A stretch of DNA of 64,000 nucleotides from Rhinopomastus cyanomelas (lineage: Eukaryota; Chordata; Aves; Bucerotiformes; Rhinopomastidae), in assembly GCA_013400115.1 (NCBI GenBank), contig VXBP01002229.1, positions 1-64,000 of the forward strand. The letters are read 5' to 3'. Under the pieces are notes generated by a model, which searched no databases, was not told the origin of the DNA, and saw only the letters and a list, made by a program, of their open reading frames with translations. This document shows, in pieces, positions 47,520 through 60,209 of this stretch (positions are counted from its first letter, which is position 1; each line of letters opens with the position of its first letter). A program made the translations under genes and the position numbers.

Positions 47520-50500
47520 AGTTTTGTTTTCTTTTTCTAAATAAGCAGGGACATGGGTGTAGTGCTTCATTCATTCTGGCCTCACTTAGCTATGAGTGAT
47601 TGGTTTAACCCCAAACTTCTTTTTGTGCTTGATCTGGCTTACCTGCCTCCAGTGACAGTTCTGAAGCCTCCAAAACATCTTTTAACCTCTGAACATTAAC
47701 CGCTGTCATCACAAGTAAACGCAGTGGATACGCGGCTAAAATTAGAGAACTGAACTTATTTCAACTAGGTGTAGTGAGACCTGTCGGAAACAAAGACATC
47801 TTTACCTTTCAACACATAAAAAGCCCCTCATTTGTGGCACATGGTGGCTGGTGCTGCACCGGCTGTTTGAGATTACCAAGCCTAGCTGTGCCCTCTTGGT
47901 AGATGATGCCAGGCTGTGGCTGCAGAACAAAAAGTTGCTTCTTTTCTACCACAGTTTGGAGTCTGTCTTGAAAGCTGTGTCAGTGGAAATTCAATTAATA
48001 CATTATTAGGCTAATGAGTAAAAGCTGTCATTGCTGGCTCTACCACAGAAGCAGAACAAGTGGTTCTGGTAACCACTCCTCAGCTGGTGATAATGAATTA
48101 AGACTGACATAAAGAAATCTGCGTAATTGCCAGTTTTGCTCTTTTTTTCACGGCCCTGGCCAAAGAGCATCACGACCTGAGGTACATGTCCCTCTTACCC
48201 CACTTCATAAACTGCGTAGAGTGTACATCCTTCTCAGCAAGGCTGATCTTAGCTGTTAGTTTTGCACAGTGGGTCTCTAGCCTTGTCTGATGCTGCTTAA
48301 CGCTACTGCAGTAGAACTCAATAGATTTAGGGGTCGTTTACATTTACTGTGAGTGATTAGTTCAGCCACAGCCCCTGTATCACAAGTGAGGAGCACTCCT
48401 GAGTCACTGAAACTCCTTTTACAACCAGCTTTTGTAATGTTTAACCCTTTCAGTTCACTTAATGTATAGCTGAAGGTGTAAACGCTGCAGCAAATAATGA
48501 GATCTCTGAGAACGGGGGCATCTCCCTCAAATACTCCTGCCTTGTAAACAAGTTGGCACCTAAATGCTTCCTGAGACCTAGTTATCATTTGTGAGTGTCA
48601 GTCTGTTTTCTCACAGACACGCTGTGGCTCTCAAGTTTGATAGAAATAAGGGACGTAAGGAATGGGGATAGAAGAACATTTTGCAGCCAAGTGGTCAGGT
48701 AGGAAATGAAAGTCCTTCCTGCTAGAACATTGAGAAGGAAGACTTTTCCTGAAAGCAGTGCTGAAAATCATTCCCATTGCTGCTACTCACTCTATGCACA
48801 CACAAGTTAATATGGAAGTGAATTTTGTTAGGTTCATGGTCAAACAAAATATGAAAAGCACCATCACACACGAGAGCGTTGGGGCACTGTAAGTACCATA
48901 AGGAAATAAAAAAGCAGCAAGGATCCATGTGTTGTCTCCCAGTCTTCAATTTGTCCTCCAAGGATGAAAAAGAATTGAGCAAAGCAGAAGAAACCCCTTC
49001 CACAATAGAGCAATGAGAATATTGTCCTCAATTTCCAGGCCATTTACAGACTGCTGTTACTAAATATGACTCATCAGGATTAAAAAAGAAAAATAATTTA
49101 GTCAGAGCTGTTGTCAAGTCACTATTTAATGCTACTCTTTGTATTTGCTGTGATAAGCACTAAAAATTGCACACTCCTTGATAAATCATTGTTTAGCCAT
49201 GTCTAGAGGGGCCAGTAAATGGCTCGGAATTGCCACAATGTAATAAATGGTTATTTGATAATGAATGAAATTGTTTGCAAATACTGTTAAAATGTCAAGT
49301 TTTAACATCTAGAACATTAGTCAAGAGGAGTGCAAACATGGAAAGCACAGTGACACTATAAATACACTGCAGCGGGTGCATTTATTTGTACAGGGCGAAC
49401 ACCACTTGCCACACACAAACCACTGCAAATTGATATATGAAGTTAATTTCAATATGTAAAAGTAATTGCATTGGTTTAACTTATTTAACTCTCCTTACAA
49501 GAATATTTATAGCAGAGCAAGAAAGTAAAGAAATAAATGATGATAAATAGATAAAATACATAGGAAATGGGAATTGTTTTCCAGTTTAATTATGCTGTCA
49601 CATAAAATTATCACAGAAATACACTATGCCGACAAGAAGAATACATTAAAATCCCATTACACTGTGCAGAGTTGGCTCATTGTCGTTGCTGTTCATTCCA
49701 CAAACAGCTTTTCATCTTTCCCACCAGCAGGAAAAGTTAAACTTTGCAAAAAACCACAGTGGTGCAAAGAAGATGACACAGGCTGTGCCGGTTGATGGCC
49801 AGCCTGCGGTATGAGGCTGGGAAGCAAGAACATCCCACTTTTCTCTTCAAGAGTATATCTGACCAAATAGTAAGATTTGAAGGAAAAAAAAAAAGACTGC
49901 TCAGAAGAAGTAATTTGCATTATTTTTGGTTTTTGCTCCTGGGCTTGACTCGAACTGGAACGTTTTTGCATGGCTCAAGTCTCAACATAAGGTGGTCACA
50001 TTTGTGCTGGTGGGACACTAAATGCGGTAAGAGCAGGACTAACAAGCAGGCAAAACACTGTCATAAAAGAGCCTTGTTTTCTTTTTCCATGCCAGACATT
50101 TGTGGTCTCAAACTGAAGTTCATCTTGTTTTTTTCCAAAGCACTAAAGCTCAGTTTGCCTGCTTAGAAGACAAAGAACATTACAGTGCTGCAGTTAGTGA
50201 CAATAATACGGCTGCATTATTTTGACCTTTCAATTATATCACAGCTCTTGCTGTGTTTCTAAACTTGCCAATTCCAAAGCTGTGTGATTAAGTCAACGTT
50301 GGTGCTTTGTTTAATTTAAAAAAATAAACATTGCTCTTTAGGGCTCCAGTTCAGAGACTTCAAATTCAGAGGAAAAATTTTTGATAGAGTCTTCATTAAT
50401 TTTTAAGACATTATTATTTTTAAGCCTACTTTATAAGTCTTCAGCACATGATTGAAGTTTGATCAGAGTATAAACAATACCCTGAGTAGAAATCTCTAGA

Positions 50501-51740
50501 GTATCAAATACCTCTATGTACAAACTGAAACCCCAACAGATACGAGAGCTTCTTACGTATAGTGAGATTTAGGTCATCAAAACTATTCCTAGTACTTGTC
50601 ATATAAATTAAATGGATGGACTTGCTCCAAAACTTTATTCCAGCTCTTTAAAATTATGTGAATGCTGCAAGAATGATTTTTTAAAGCTGTCTATGGCTGT
50701 AAAAGGATGGCCATAACTAAAGTGAGCCATCATTAGCCTTTGGAAAGGATCGTTTGTTATACTCCAAAATGGGCTGTTATTTACAGTTCTTATTAAAAAC
50801 ATTGAACGTGGAACACATCCAAATTTCATCAAAGTTCCAACACTGCTCACTTGCCCTCTAACAGTAATAAATTATATGTTGGGCTCCCAAGATGGTTTTA
50901 TGGCCTTTCTACTGCCATATGAGCATTTCAAAAGGACAAACATGGAAAATGTCATCTGAATGTTTATGCAAATCAGAGCCAAGCACTTTAATTTTCTTGT
51001 TGTAATTTCCTCAACTTAACCAATAGCACCTTGGGTGACAGTTACGTTTTGGGTTTGGTAACTGTTGGTTTTTTTAAAGGGGCTTCTGATTTACCTATGA
51101 AAAATTTAGATGAAGCCTGAATTTTAGATACATAAAGCTTCTAGACTATCCTGAAAGCCTAGTGCTGATACCCACCTCCAAGTGTTTGTAGACATTAAGA
51201 CATGAAGTATGACAGTCCTAACTATCTGTCATTGAAGAGATTGGTAATCAAGCACTCTAATTGCTGGACTGTAGACACTACCATTATAAAGACATACAGA
51301 AAGCTATGCCAAATAAATATATATACTCCTAAGACATATAGAAAGCTATGCCAAATAAATATATACATCCTAAGGAAGATTTCTTTCAGGTTTTGCCCTT
51401 TATAAATTGTGGCACTTAAGATGTTTGCTTGGAGAGCTGGGTTTAAAGAAATTCAAAATGAAGTATTACCAGAATTGAATCTCATCCATTTTCAGCAAGA
51501 ATCAGGACCTCAGCTACAACAGCTTTACTTTGGAGGTTCTGTGTGAGATTGATACTGTTGTAAATCACAACAGTAAAGGTAGCACCCATTTAAATGAGAA
51601 ACAAGTGAATTATGACCGGGCAGCCCAGAACTGAGTCATGTCATGAACCCCTGTCTGCATCCTGTTTAGTTAGTCACTTAAAATCCTGGAAATCTTGTGT
51701 TTCTATGAAAAAGGCAGGAAGAAGAACAACAACAAAAACA
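47520..51740. other. Gene desert
   Basis: No exon recognised. AT-rich, low-repeat stretches at about 47970-48180 and 49080-49480 look unlike decayed repeats. There is an octamer ATGCAAAT at 50966-50973. Confidence 0.4.
51290..51374. repeat. Tandem duplication, unit about 42 bp
   Basis: Two adjacent near-identical copies containing AGAAAGCTATGCCAAATAAA followed by TATATA and CCTAAG. Confidence 0.9.
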
Positions 51741-51744
51741 AAAA

Positions 51745-51850
51745 CCCCAAAGGACACGATAAAGTGATGACCTGTCATTGCTGGGTCTAAGATTGGACTT
51801 GATGATCTTAAAGGCCTCTTCCAAACAAATTCCCCAGTGATTCTGTATCT
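51745..51850 (+). mobile_element. CR1 3' terminus
   Basis: GTGATGACCTGTCATTGCTG, GGACTTGATGATCTTAAAGG and GTGATTCTGTATC are a short CR1 tail in plus orientation. Confidence 0.7.
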
Positions 51851-51854
51851 TGTT

Positions 51855-54150
51855 ACCTTCAGAACTCAGACACAGAATTGAGACTCTGAAATCGAAGGAC
51901 TTTTGTTTCCAGCACAGTCCCTCCTCACCATCGCTGAAGCAGAATATGGAATTCCTGGGTGCTTTTCCATCGTACTGAAAGCTGTGCTCTGATCTCCAGG
52001 TCTGTCTGTCCTGGACCCAAAGTGGGGACACCTGTTTGGGAAATAGGACCCATCCAAAGGCTGACGTTTCATATTTAACCGCACAGCCCAGGGGGAAGCA
52101 GAAGAGCTGCCGCTGTGCTTTCACCTCACTGGCTGTGAGCACCTTGCTGAATCAGGGCTAATGCAGCGACACGCGTTTGCACGTGATGGAAGCATGTCCA
52201 GGTTATGTCAGTTGTGCTCTGGCTGAGTAGTTCCAGTCCTCGTTTTCTGGGAGCCCTGTGGCTGCCCTTTGCCACAGGCTGGCAAGGTGTATCACGCCTC
52301 TAGCAGTGTCTTCTGGTTTGTCAGCTCTGCAGTGATTAAGATACAGATGAGCCATATGCAAGTGAACGGAGCTGTTAAATGGATTTTGGGGGAAGTTCAG
52401 CTGTGAGGAATTTTACAAGTGCCAGCTCAGATTTTCCTTTGAACTGCCTTAGCCATAAATATGGATTATTCCTGTAGGTCCTGTATATGGAGAATCCTAT
52501 CTGCTTTAAAGCTTCAGCAGCAAAATCTGAACGTAATTATTTCCCAGCCAGATAAATGAGTCATTTTAGCAGAAACATTTGAATCATGTGACTTAGTCAA
52601 AGGGCATAAAAATATTAAATATTTCCATCCCTGTCTGCTCCAAACTTTTACCCTTATATAAATATATACACACACCACGTTTACATGAGACGTACAGATG
52701 CAAACACCGCAAATTTTGACGGCTCCACTGGGTCGTTTTGTTTGAAGAACAGAGCACCAAAGAACTTCCTTAGCAAAAGAATCGCCCCCTTTCATTGCTG
52801 AGACCCTAAGTTAATGTGATGTTTCCTCCTATTGGTGAATAACTGCTATCTGAAGATACTAATTTATGAATATCATTGAGCAGGTGACTCCTCAGTGCTT
52901 AACAGAAGCTAGCAATTAGTGTATGTAAATCAAGCGGGACGGCAGCATCTCAGCTGCTCTTCTGCTTGGAGGAATAGATGTTTCCAGCCCACATTTTAAA
53001 AAGTCACGTTTTCCACTGCTGAAAACCTCCATACCTATACTATTTGTGGTGTGTTTTATGATTATTCTTAATGCCCTTGCAAACATGTGTAATAAAATGC
53101 TAACAAACCATCAGCCATTACTTAATTATGTTTGTCTAGACGAGTGAAGTTGAAATGGGGGGGGGGGGAAGCTTGTGGTAAAAAAGTCCTGCGTCCCACT
53201 TGGCAGACACAGTCCACATCTAAAGCTTAACTATTCCTTGTAGTGCTGTGGAGAGATTTTTCCGTTCATCACACTCAGGTCCAGAGCTGATTTTAAAAAT
53301 AACAGAAAAGTAGTTGTGGCATTATTCCTTTTTTTTGTTACTGAGGTTTAAAAAGTAGGTTGACTAAATCAACTTCCTCTCCAGTAAGGAATTTAAATGT
53401 TTGTGAGGGCTCATCAGGAACTGCACAGGGAGCTTTTCTGACAGTGATTAAATACTTTCTATAAGGCAAGACAGATATCTCAGAAAATATTGTTATAGCT
53501 GCCCTCAGAAACTTTGCCTGCAGAAAATATCAGAATAATTAATCTTAATTAATAGGAACAACTCTATGTTTCAGCAACCAAGCACAAGAAAAATAGAGGT
53601 CAGTTCCAGGAACCTTTACTCGCGAGAGCATCCCACAATATTCCAAAAGATTACTTGTGTGCACTGTGTTGCCCATGTGATTAAAGACTTCATCAGTTTA
53701 TCTCTCTAGATTTGTTTCTCAATGCTCCATGAGATTGTTTTCATTTGAAATCTTTAGTGCTTTTTTTCAGAGCAAATCTCTGCAAACCACCACAGGAATG
53801 CAGGACACGAAAGGCAAAATCAGCGGCGTTGCATTACGACACGGCTGACTCCTGCTGCAAAGTCAGCCTAGGAGGTGCTTGCTGAGGAGCATCATCAACC
53901 AAACCTCACAGTACATTCAAGAACCAATCTTCAAGAAATACACTTTAGTTAGAGAAGCTGAAAATCTGTTCAGTTAGGATAGAACCCAAGTAGAAAAAGC
54001 TTAATTAACAAAACCTATAGATAGACACTGCTAAGGTCCCATTTATCAGACTCACGAAAAGGTCGAATTAGTACTTTTTGAACCAGTACTACCAGATGGG
54101 TTTTTTGTAACCTTAGCAATTTATAGCTGGACTACTTGCCTTCTCTTTTG
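51855..54150. other. Gene desert
   Basis: No exon recognised. It includes a poly-G run near 53157-53168 and an AT-rich block at 52800-53140 of possible regulatory type. Confidence 0.4.
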
Positions 54151-54159
54151 GAGTACCTT

Positions 54160-54525
54160 GGTTTAGTCCTTGGTGACCTCATTAATGTCTATAAATACTT
54201 GAGGGGTGGGTATCAGGAGGATGGAGCTGCGCTGTTCTCGGTGTCATCTAGTGATAGGATGAGGGGCAATGGGTGTCAGCTGGAACATAGGAGGTTCCAC
54301 ATCAACCTGAGAAGGAACTTCTTCACGGTGAGGGTGGCAGAGCATTGGAACAGGCTGCCCAGGGTGGAGTCTGCTTGTGGAGTCTCCATCACTGGAGATG
54401 TTCAAGACCCGACTGGACGGGTTCCTGTGTGACTTGGTCTAGGTGATCCTGCTGTGTCAGGGGGATTGGGCTGGACGATCTTTCAAGGTCCCTTCCAATC
54501 CCTAATGATTCTGTGATTCTGTGAA
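54160..54525 (+). mobile_element. CR1 3' end with ORF2 C-terminal frame
   Basis: Plus frame reads GDLINVYKYLRGGYQEDGA, SSDRMRGNG and EHWNRLPR. It ends with CTAATGATTCTGTGATTCTG. It closely resembles the copies at 39898 and 43350. Confidence 0.93.
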
Positions 54526-54529
54526 ATAG

Positions 54530-56065
54530 TAAACGATTACTCCCAATCGTAGTTCTTGAAGACATTTTTGTGTTGAAACACATTCAGCTGCAATGGCTTT
54601 TTTTCTTCTTCCTCAAAAAGAATCTGTAAGACACAAGGCAAACGTCTATGTTGGCCAGTGTCCTAATGCAACACTTCCTGTAGCACTAGTGCAGTTATAG
54701 AAAAGTCTGCAACTGTTTTCTGATGTCCTCTTGCCAGCAAAAACGTTGCTGTACATGAAGGTATAGTGCTTTAAAAGGTGATTTAAAGACTTTAAGAGAT
54801 TTGTGTTTCATTCTTGAGGTATAGCTGGATCAGTATAAAAAAAATCATAGTTACCAATCCACCGTAAGGAAACTTTCTGCTTTTAAATAAATCATTATAA
54901 CTGTTCTTCTTTTTGGGAACTGCAGACATCACTTAAATGAGACCTGCTTTTTACATCAGAATTGTTTTAATGCATTTTCTTTATAATGATCATTAAAAAT
55001 GTGACAAAATAGTTAGTCTGAAAAGTGAGTTTTTAAGAGAACTACTTGTAATAAAGGATGATGGTGTACCCGTAGTTAGGAAAAGGTGAGGCAAAATACA
55101 AAGCATGAAGAAAGATTGACATTAGGGATTCCAAGTATGGACTGAAAGCTTTTGAATGTCATCACGAGGTACACTGCCACAAAGTACAGGAGCAGTTCCG
55201 TCACGTTAAAGATCACCAACAGATAACCAGCTTTCAGCAAGACAAGAGTTATCAAAGCCATCACTGATCATATGCTTCCTTCAGACAAAAGCCTTTCCAC
55301 TCACTGATCAAATATTAAACAGAAGAACAGTCAGAATTGGCCTATAGTAAAAGCTGTAATAGAAAATTCAGAGACCTGTAAGAATGATTTATAAACCTGA
55401 CCAGCAGGGGAAGAGGAGTTTGAAACTAGCATCCCCTGATAAACTGTTCAAAAATAATTAGAAATGTTTATCCTTCTCCAAAGGAAGGGACTTAACAAGG
55501 TAAATGAGGAACATGCAAACCTTTAACATGTTAATTTGAGCAGCCAAATCTTTGTTCCCCAAGTGAAGTAGGCGTGCAGGCATAGCTAACCTTGTTGAAG
55601 TCACGAGAATGGTAATTAGGGTCACTCTTCAGGAAAGCCCTTAATCACATGCTTGCAGCAGCAGATAGCTTGAAATACCTGTCTAAGCACTTCGGGCCTC
55701 ACTGGGTGAAAGTTAACGTCTGATGATCATATGGAAAGTATCTGGATAATTTCAAACCTATTTATAGTCCAGACGCACACGAACTCTCATTTCTGACTGT
55801 TTTCATACGTAAAGGATTTACTGTAACTATGGGGTGTCTGGTGATAGTTGGAAGTTCTCATGAAAAAGCTTATGAAACATGATTCACTACATGTGATGTC
55901 TTAGAACACCTGTTTAAAAAGTGGGGAAGAAGTTTTAAAACTATTTTGTAGTCAATACATACTAGTTAATATAAGCTAAGATTAAAAAAAAAAGCTTCAT
56001 CAGCACTTCAGAGTCTCATAAAGAACTCTCCTGGCAGATTTGAAAGGTAAAGTCTATTATGTTTG
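54530..56065. other. Gene desert, nothing recognised
   Basis: AT-rich sequence without exon or repeat signals I can name. Confidence 0.45.
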
Positions 56066-56069
56066 TATT

Positions 56070-56518
56070 ATCATAGGATCATAGGATGTTAGGGGTTGGA
56101 AGGGACCCAAGAGATCATAGAGTCCAACCCCCCTGCCGCAGCAGGACAAAACTATCTAACACAGATCACAGAGGAACGCATCCAGGCTGCCTTGAACGTC
56201 CCCAGAGAAGGAGACTCCACGACCCCCCTGGGGAGTCTGTTCCAGTGCTCTGTGACCCTCACAGCAAAGAAGTTCCCCCTTGTGTTGAGGCGGAACCTCC
56301 TCTGCTGCAACTTACACCCATTGCTCCTTGTCCTATCACAGGGAGCAAGTGAAAAGAGCCTGTCCCCCCCATCCTGGCCAGCCTTCAGGTACTTATAAAC
56401 ATTGATCAAATCTCCCCTAAGTCTTCTCTTCTCCAGACTAAAAAGCCCCAAGTCCCTCAGCCTCTCCTCATAAGCCATGCCCTCCTGTCCCCTAATCATC
56501 CTCGTAGCCCTTATAACG
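56070..56518 (-). mobile_element. CR1 3' end with ORF2 C-terminal frame
   Basis: Tail ATCATAGGATCATAGGATGT at the left. The minus frame reads YEERLRDLGLFSLEKRRL, LINVYKYLKAGQDGGDRLF and EHWNRLPRGVVESPSLG. Its tail unit differs from the other copies. Confidence 0.93.
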
Positions 56519-57120
56519 CTTATATATTGATGATATAATCATTTTCTCTTAGGAATTGGGTCTGTATTTAACATAAATAACTGCTGTGCTGTGAATATTT
56601 ACAGTCTCTGAGCTTAACTTCAGTCTTAAAAATGGAAATGCTGTAGAACGGGGATTAAGCAATCTGTAGTGCCTTTTGTCAAAAGGAAGCACGCTGTAGG
56701 ACCAGGAGAGTTGTCTGTGCTTGGAGGGTTTCCACGCCCTCAAACTCCAGAGCAGTTCCAGCAGTCATGGTTTTACGAAGAGGCATCATCCATATACTCT
56801 AGGTGTCTGTTTTTGAAGAGCCTCTTAAACAAGTTACAGAGCAAGTACTGAGAAGCCATCACATAAAGAATATAGAATATTTCTAAAAAGGTCTTTGGAA
56901 CTGTCCAATTAATAATCTTCTTAAACACCTACTTGGACATAACAGGAAACTTGTCAGACTAGTAAGAATTTAATTTTGATGTCCTGATACCTGAGACAAA
57001 ATATTGGGTTCTCACGCTGAGCTGATAGTGTTACAGACTACAGTAACACAGATAAAATCCATCAAGAACTTTCTGAAAGAAAAGGGGGTCATGCATTTGT
57101 AGATTATCACCACTGTTGTA

Positions 57121-57222
57121 TGGAACAACATAATTCAACCAAGATATTGGAACAACATGATTCAACCAAGATATTGGAACAACATAATTCAACCAAGATA
57201 TTGGAATAACATAATTCAACTG
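57121..57222. repeat. 27-bp minisatellite, 3.8 copies
   Basis: Unit begins TGGAACAACATAATTCAACC and ends AAGATAT. Copies start at 57121, 57148, 57175 and 57202, with only one or two changes between them. Confidence 0.95.
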
Positions 57223-57229
57223 AGGAACC

Positions 57230-58190
57230 AAGATAACTCATAATATAAAGGCATTTCCTTTAATAAAACAGAGCCCATATATACAATTAGTTTGAGGTTT
57301 CCAAACTTGTTCAGTGTTAGGGTGACTTCTCCCCTCTTGAAGTCACTAACTGGCTCCAGGGAGAGAAAAGAGCTGGTATGAACTTAGGACAGTCTTTTGG
57401 AAGTTTTTAGAAGGGACATTATTCCATTAGGAAATGTCATCTTAGAGAAACCACTTCGTTACAAGCAGCCTGCTCGAGCTCTCAGACTGCAGCGACAAAC
57501 CCCAACTCCTCCAACAAGCTGCTTCACGTGCCTGAGGTCCAGATGCAGATGCTGAGGTGCAGTCAGTAACCACAGACACCACAATATTTAAGAGTAAGAA
57601 GCACATTTTAAATACTTTACAACTGCTCAGTTTGCTCTGAAGGTAGATTTAATAGGACACATCAGCCTGGACTTGCTGATCCATAACAGCCTTAATAGTA
57701 TCTGCAGCCACATGGCAGCGTCTCTTCTCACCTGCAGGTGAAGCAGCTTCTATTCAGATTGAGAGGTTTAGAAGGAGCCTACTACTACTATTACTGAGGA
57801 AGGGGAATGGTTGACCTTCTGGATTTGACAGTGGAGTTCCTGATTCTATTATGGTTCAGGATTAGACTCTCTGCATGGACCTAGAGATTGTTTATCAAAT
57901 CCTCTAGCTATTATTAGGTTTATGGGGTAACTCAACCTGACTAAACCTCCGGTGCTTCAGGATTGCCTTCCCATGGAAAATTTTGTTGAGATGGCTAGAG
58001 CTGGATTCACTGGCTGTGTTGTGTAAGTCTCCTGTAGGAGTTCATTGCACGAGTGCCTTTCAGCAAACACCAAACTATGGCTTGTACTTAGTTACTGAAG
58101 GAATTCAGGACTCCTGAAAAAATTTCTCCAGGAACTGAAGTCCCTTTGTCTCCATTTTACTATTTTAAAGGACTGTGCTGATAGAGAGTG
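57230..58190. other. Gene desert, nothing recognised
   Basis: No exon or repeat recognised. Confidence 0.4.
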
Positions 58191-58194
58191 TGAC

Positions 58195-58380
58195 CCCAAG
58201 GTGGAAAACTGGAGGGAGCTGGAGGTGTTCAAGGTTAGGCTGGATGAGGTGCTGAGGGGCACGATCTAGATGTTAGATGTTAGGGTTACTGGGTTTGTTT
58301 GGATTTAGGTTGGACTGGATGATCTTTAAGGTCTTTTCCAACCTTACCATTATTGTGACACTGTGTGATACTGTGAGTAG
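58195..58380 (+). mobile_element. CR1 3' end
   Basis: GAGGTGTTCAAGGTTAGGCT, GATGAGGTGCTGAGGGGCAC, GGATGATCTTTAAGGTC and TGTGACACTGTGTGATACTG are the plus-strand counterpart of the second CR1 subfamily. Confidence 0.85.
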
Positions 58381-58510
58381 GGTGGGAGAACAGAATGTAA
58401 CCCACAGTGGTGTTTATAAGCTGGAATTTCAAATTCTGCACTTGCCCAGGCTCTGCACTAGACACTGAATGCAATTTGTCACCTCAGGTAGCAGCACGTT
58501 TAGAATCAAG

Positions 58511-58528
58511 NNNNNNNNNNNNNNNNNN
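58511..58528. other. Short assembly gap (18 N) with duplicated flanks
   Basis: CGTTTAGAATCAAG occurs at 58497-58510 and again at 58529-58542, directly on both sides of the N run; a G-rich run follows. Confidence 0.95.
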
Positions 58529-58544
58529 CGTTTAGAATCAAGGC

Positions 58545-59940
58545 GGGGGGGTGGGGGGGAAATGCTCTGTGTTTGAGATCTGCACAAAACCTAACAGAGA
58601 AAAAATGCCCCATCACTGTCGATGGAAGGAATATTCTATCAAAACTGCAGCCACATTCTGTTCTATTGAGATTAACTTTACCTGCTGAATGTCGGGAAAT
58701 TTATTTCAGTGGCCTATGACCACCATATATCAGCACCCAGCCCCTATCTGTATAAAACAATAAGCTTGATCTTAAGGCTGTCTTAAAGCCTGTCTGAGAG
58801 ATGTATATTTACTGACATATAACCTGACTAAAGCCAAACATCATTACCCCTGTGACTGATTGGAGGGGAGCCATAACTTAACAGTTTTATTTCCCTTCTA
58901 CAGCTGAGCTCCTTGACCAGGCGAGCTGAGCTGACACGGCATTTCAAGTCTTGTTGCCAGCTCAATGGTTCTCTTATTAAAAATATAATAAAAGGAGGGC
59001 AGGGAGGAGGGAAGGGGACTGGAAAAGGGAGAGAAGAGGCACCTCTTCATTTAGTCTTTCCATCTTGATCACTGCTGATGAGTTATCAATAATTTCAACT
59101 TGGTTAAGCAGCTGGCTGAAGGTTAAATAAATTCAGCCTGGGTGTTAGCGTGATCATACCTGAATTCAAGAATTTCACTTTGAAGAAGATTTCTTTTTGG
59201 CTGCTCCATGGGAAGTTCTTCGGGAGTTAGAGACAGGTTAAAAAAGAAGCTGTTCTGTGGAGAAGCACAAGAAAAAGAATTAAGGTTAATGAGGCAAAGC
59301 AATCACACTTTGAAATTTCTGAAGTGTTATCTTGCCTGCAATGAGTTCTGCTGTAACGACCTGTCTGTCTCAGCCACTCTGTTCATGCCTTCTGTGGGCT
59401 CAGCAGTCCTCCTGTTGGTGTCAGCTTTGCTCCTCGTGAAGTATTTACTTCTGGGGAGTAGTCCTGTTTTATTTCAGTACAAGACACTCCAGACTCAGAA
59501 GGAATCAAATGCTCTCACGTTTAGCTGCAGTAGGGTGATCTTGGAACAAACACACTCCTTGTTACTGAGACCCAAGGAGAATGAGAGCTCTGCAGAGAGC
59601 CACCAGAGTTCAGATGCAGATTGCCTCCACGAAAGAATTTCATGGCACGGCTCTCTTCCCTCTTAACATTTCTGTAGACTCCTGTTTCCCAGTCCAAGTC
59701 CTACATAATGAAAAACCTCAGGGGGCTGCCAACTGCAGAGCTTGGATGTGTTTCAGCAGTTTTAATACAAGGACCTGCCTTTCACTCTGTCTTCACACTT
59801 CTGGGAAATTTAGGAAGGAGGCTGCCCCTCCTCAAAGACCTGTGCCAGTTAAACCAATGGAAGCCCACAAACATGTATCTTACTCCTCCCTCTTTCACAA
59901 AAAGCATGACATGCACATCTTCACTCAAATTAATTATGGT
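58545..59940. other. Gene desert
   Basis: No exon recognised. The stretch 58600-58990 is low in repeats. A 152-codon frame at 59208-59666 has no recognisable domain. Confidence 0.4.
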
Positions 59941-59947
59941 GAGGTAG

Positions 59948-60205
59948 AATCATAGAAGCACAGAACAATTTTGGGTTCATCCATTCCAAAAACCTGCAGT
60001 AAGCAGGAACAAATCCAACCAGACCAGGTTGCTCAGAGGCTCATCCAACCTGACCCAGAGCGTTCCTGGGGATGGGGGCTTCTATCAGCTCTCTGGGTAA
60101 CCTGTTCCAGTGTTTCACCACCCTCACTGCAAAAAATTCCTTCCTTCTATCCCTTCTATCTGTGTCTGCCCTCTTTTAGTTTAAAATCGTCACCCCTGGG
60201 GGCTG
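59948..60205 (-). mobile_element. Old CR1 3' end
   Basis: AATCATAGAAGCACAGAACA, CATCCAACCTGACCCAGAG, GTAACCTGTTCCAGTG and CACTGCAAAAAATTCCTTCC are a diverged CR1 3' region in minus orientation. Confidence 0.8.
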
Positions 60206-60209
60206 ATAA

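Noticed and set aside
51678..52142. 154-codon minus frame
   Set aside because: Its C-terminal part runs into a CR1 tail and the rest shows no domain or splice context.
57031..57231. 66-codon repetitive frame (SWLNYVVPI repeats)
   Set aside because: Translation of the 27-bp minisatellite; unit length in multiples of three keeps it open by chance.
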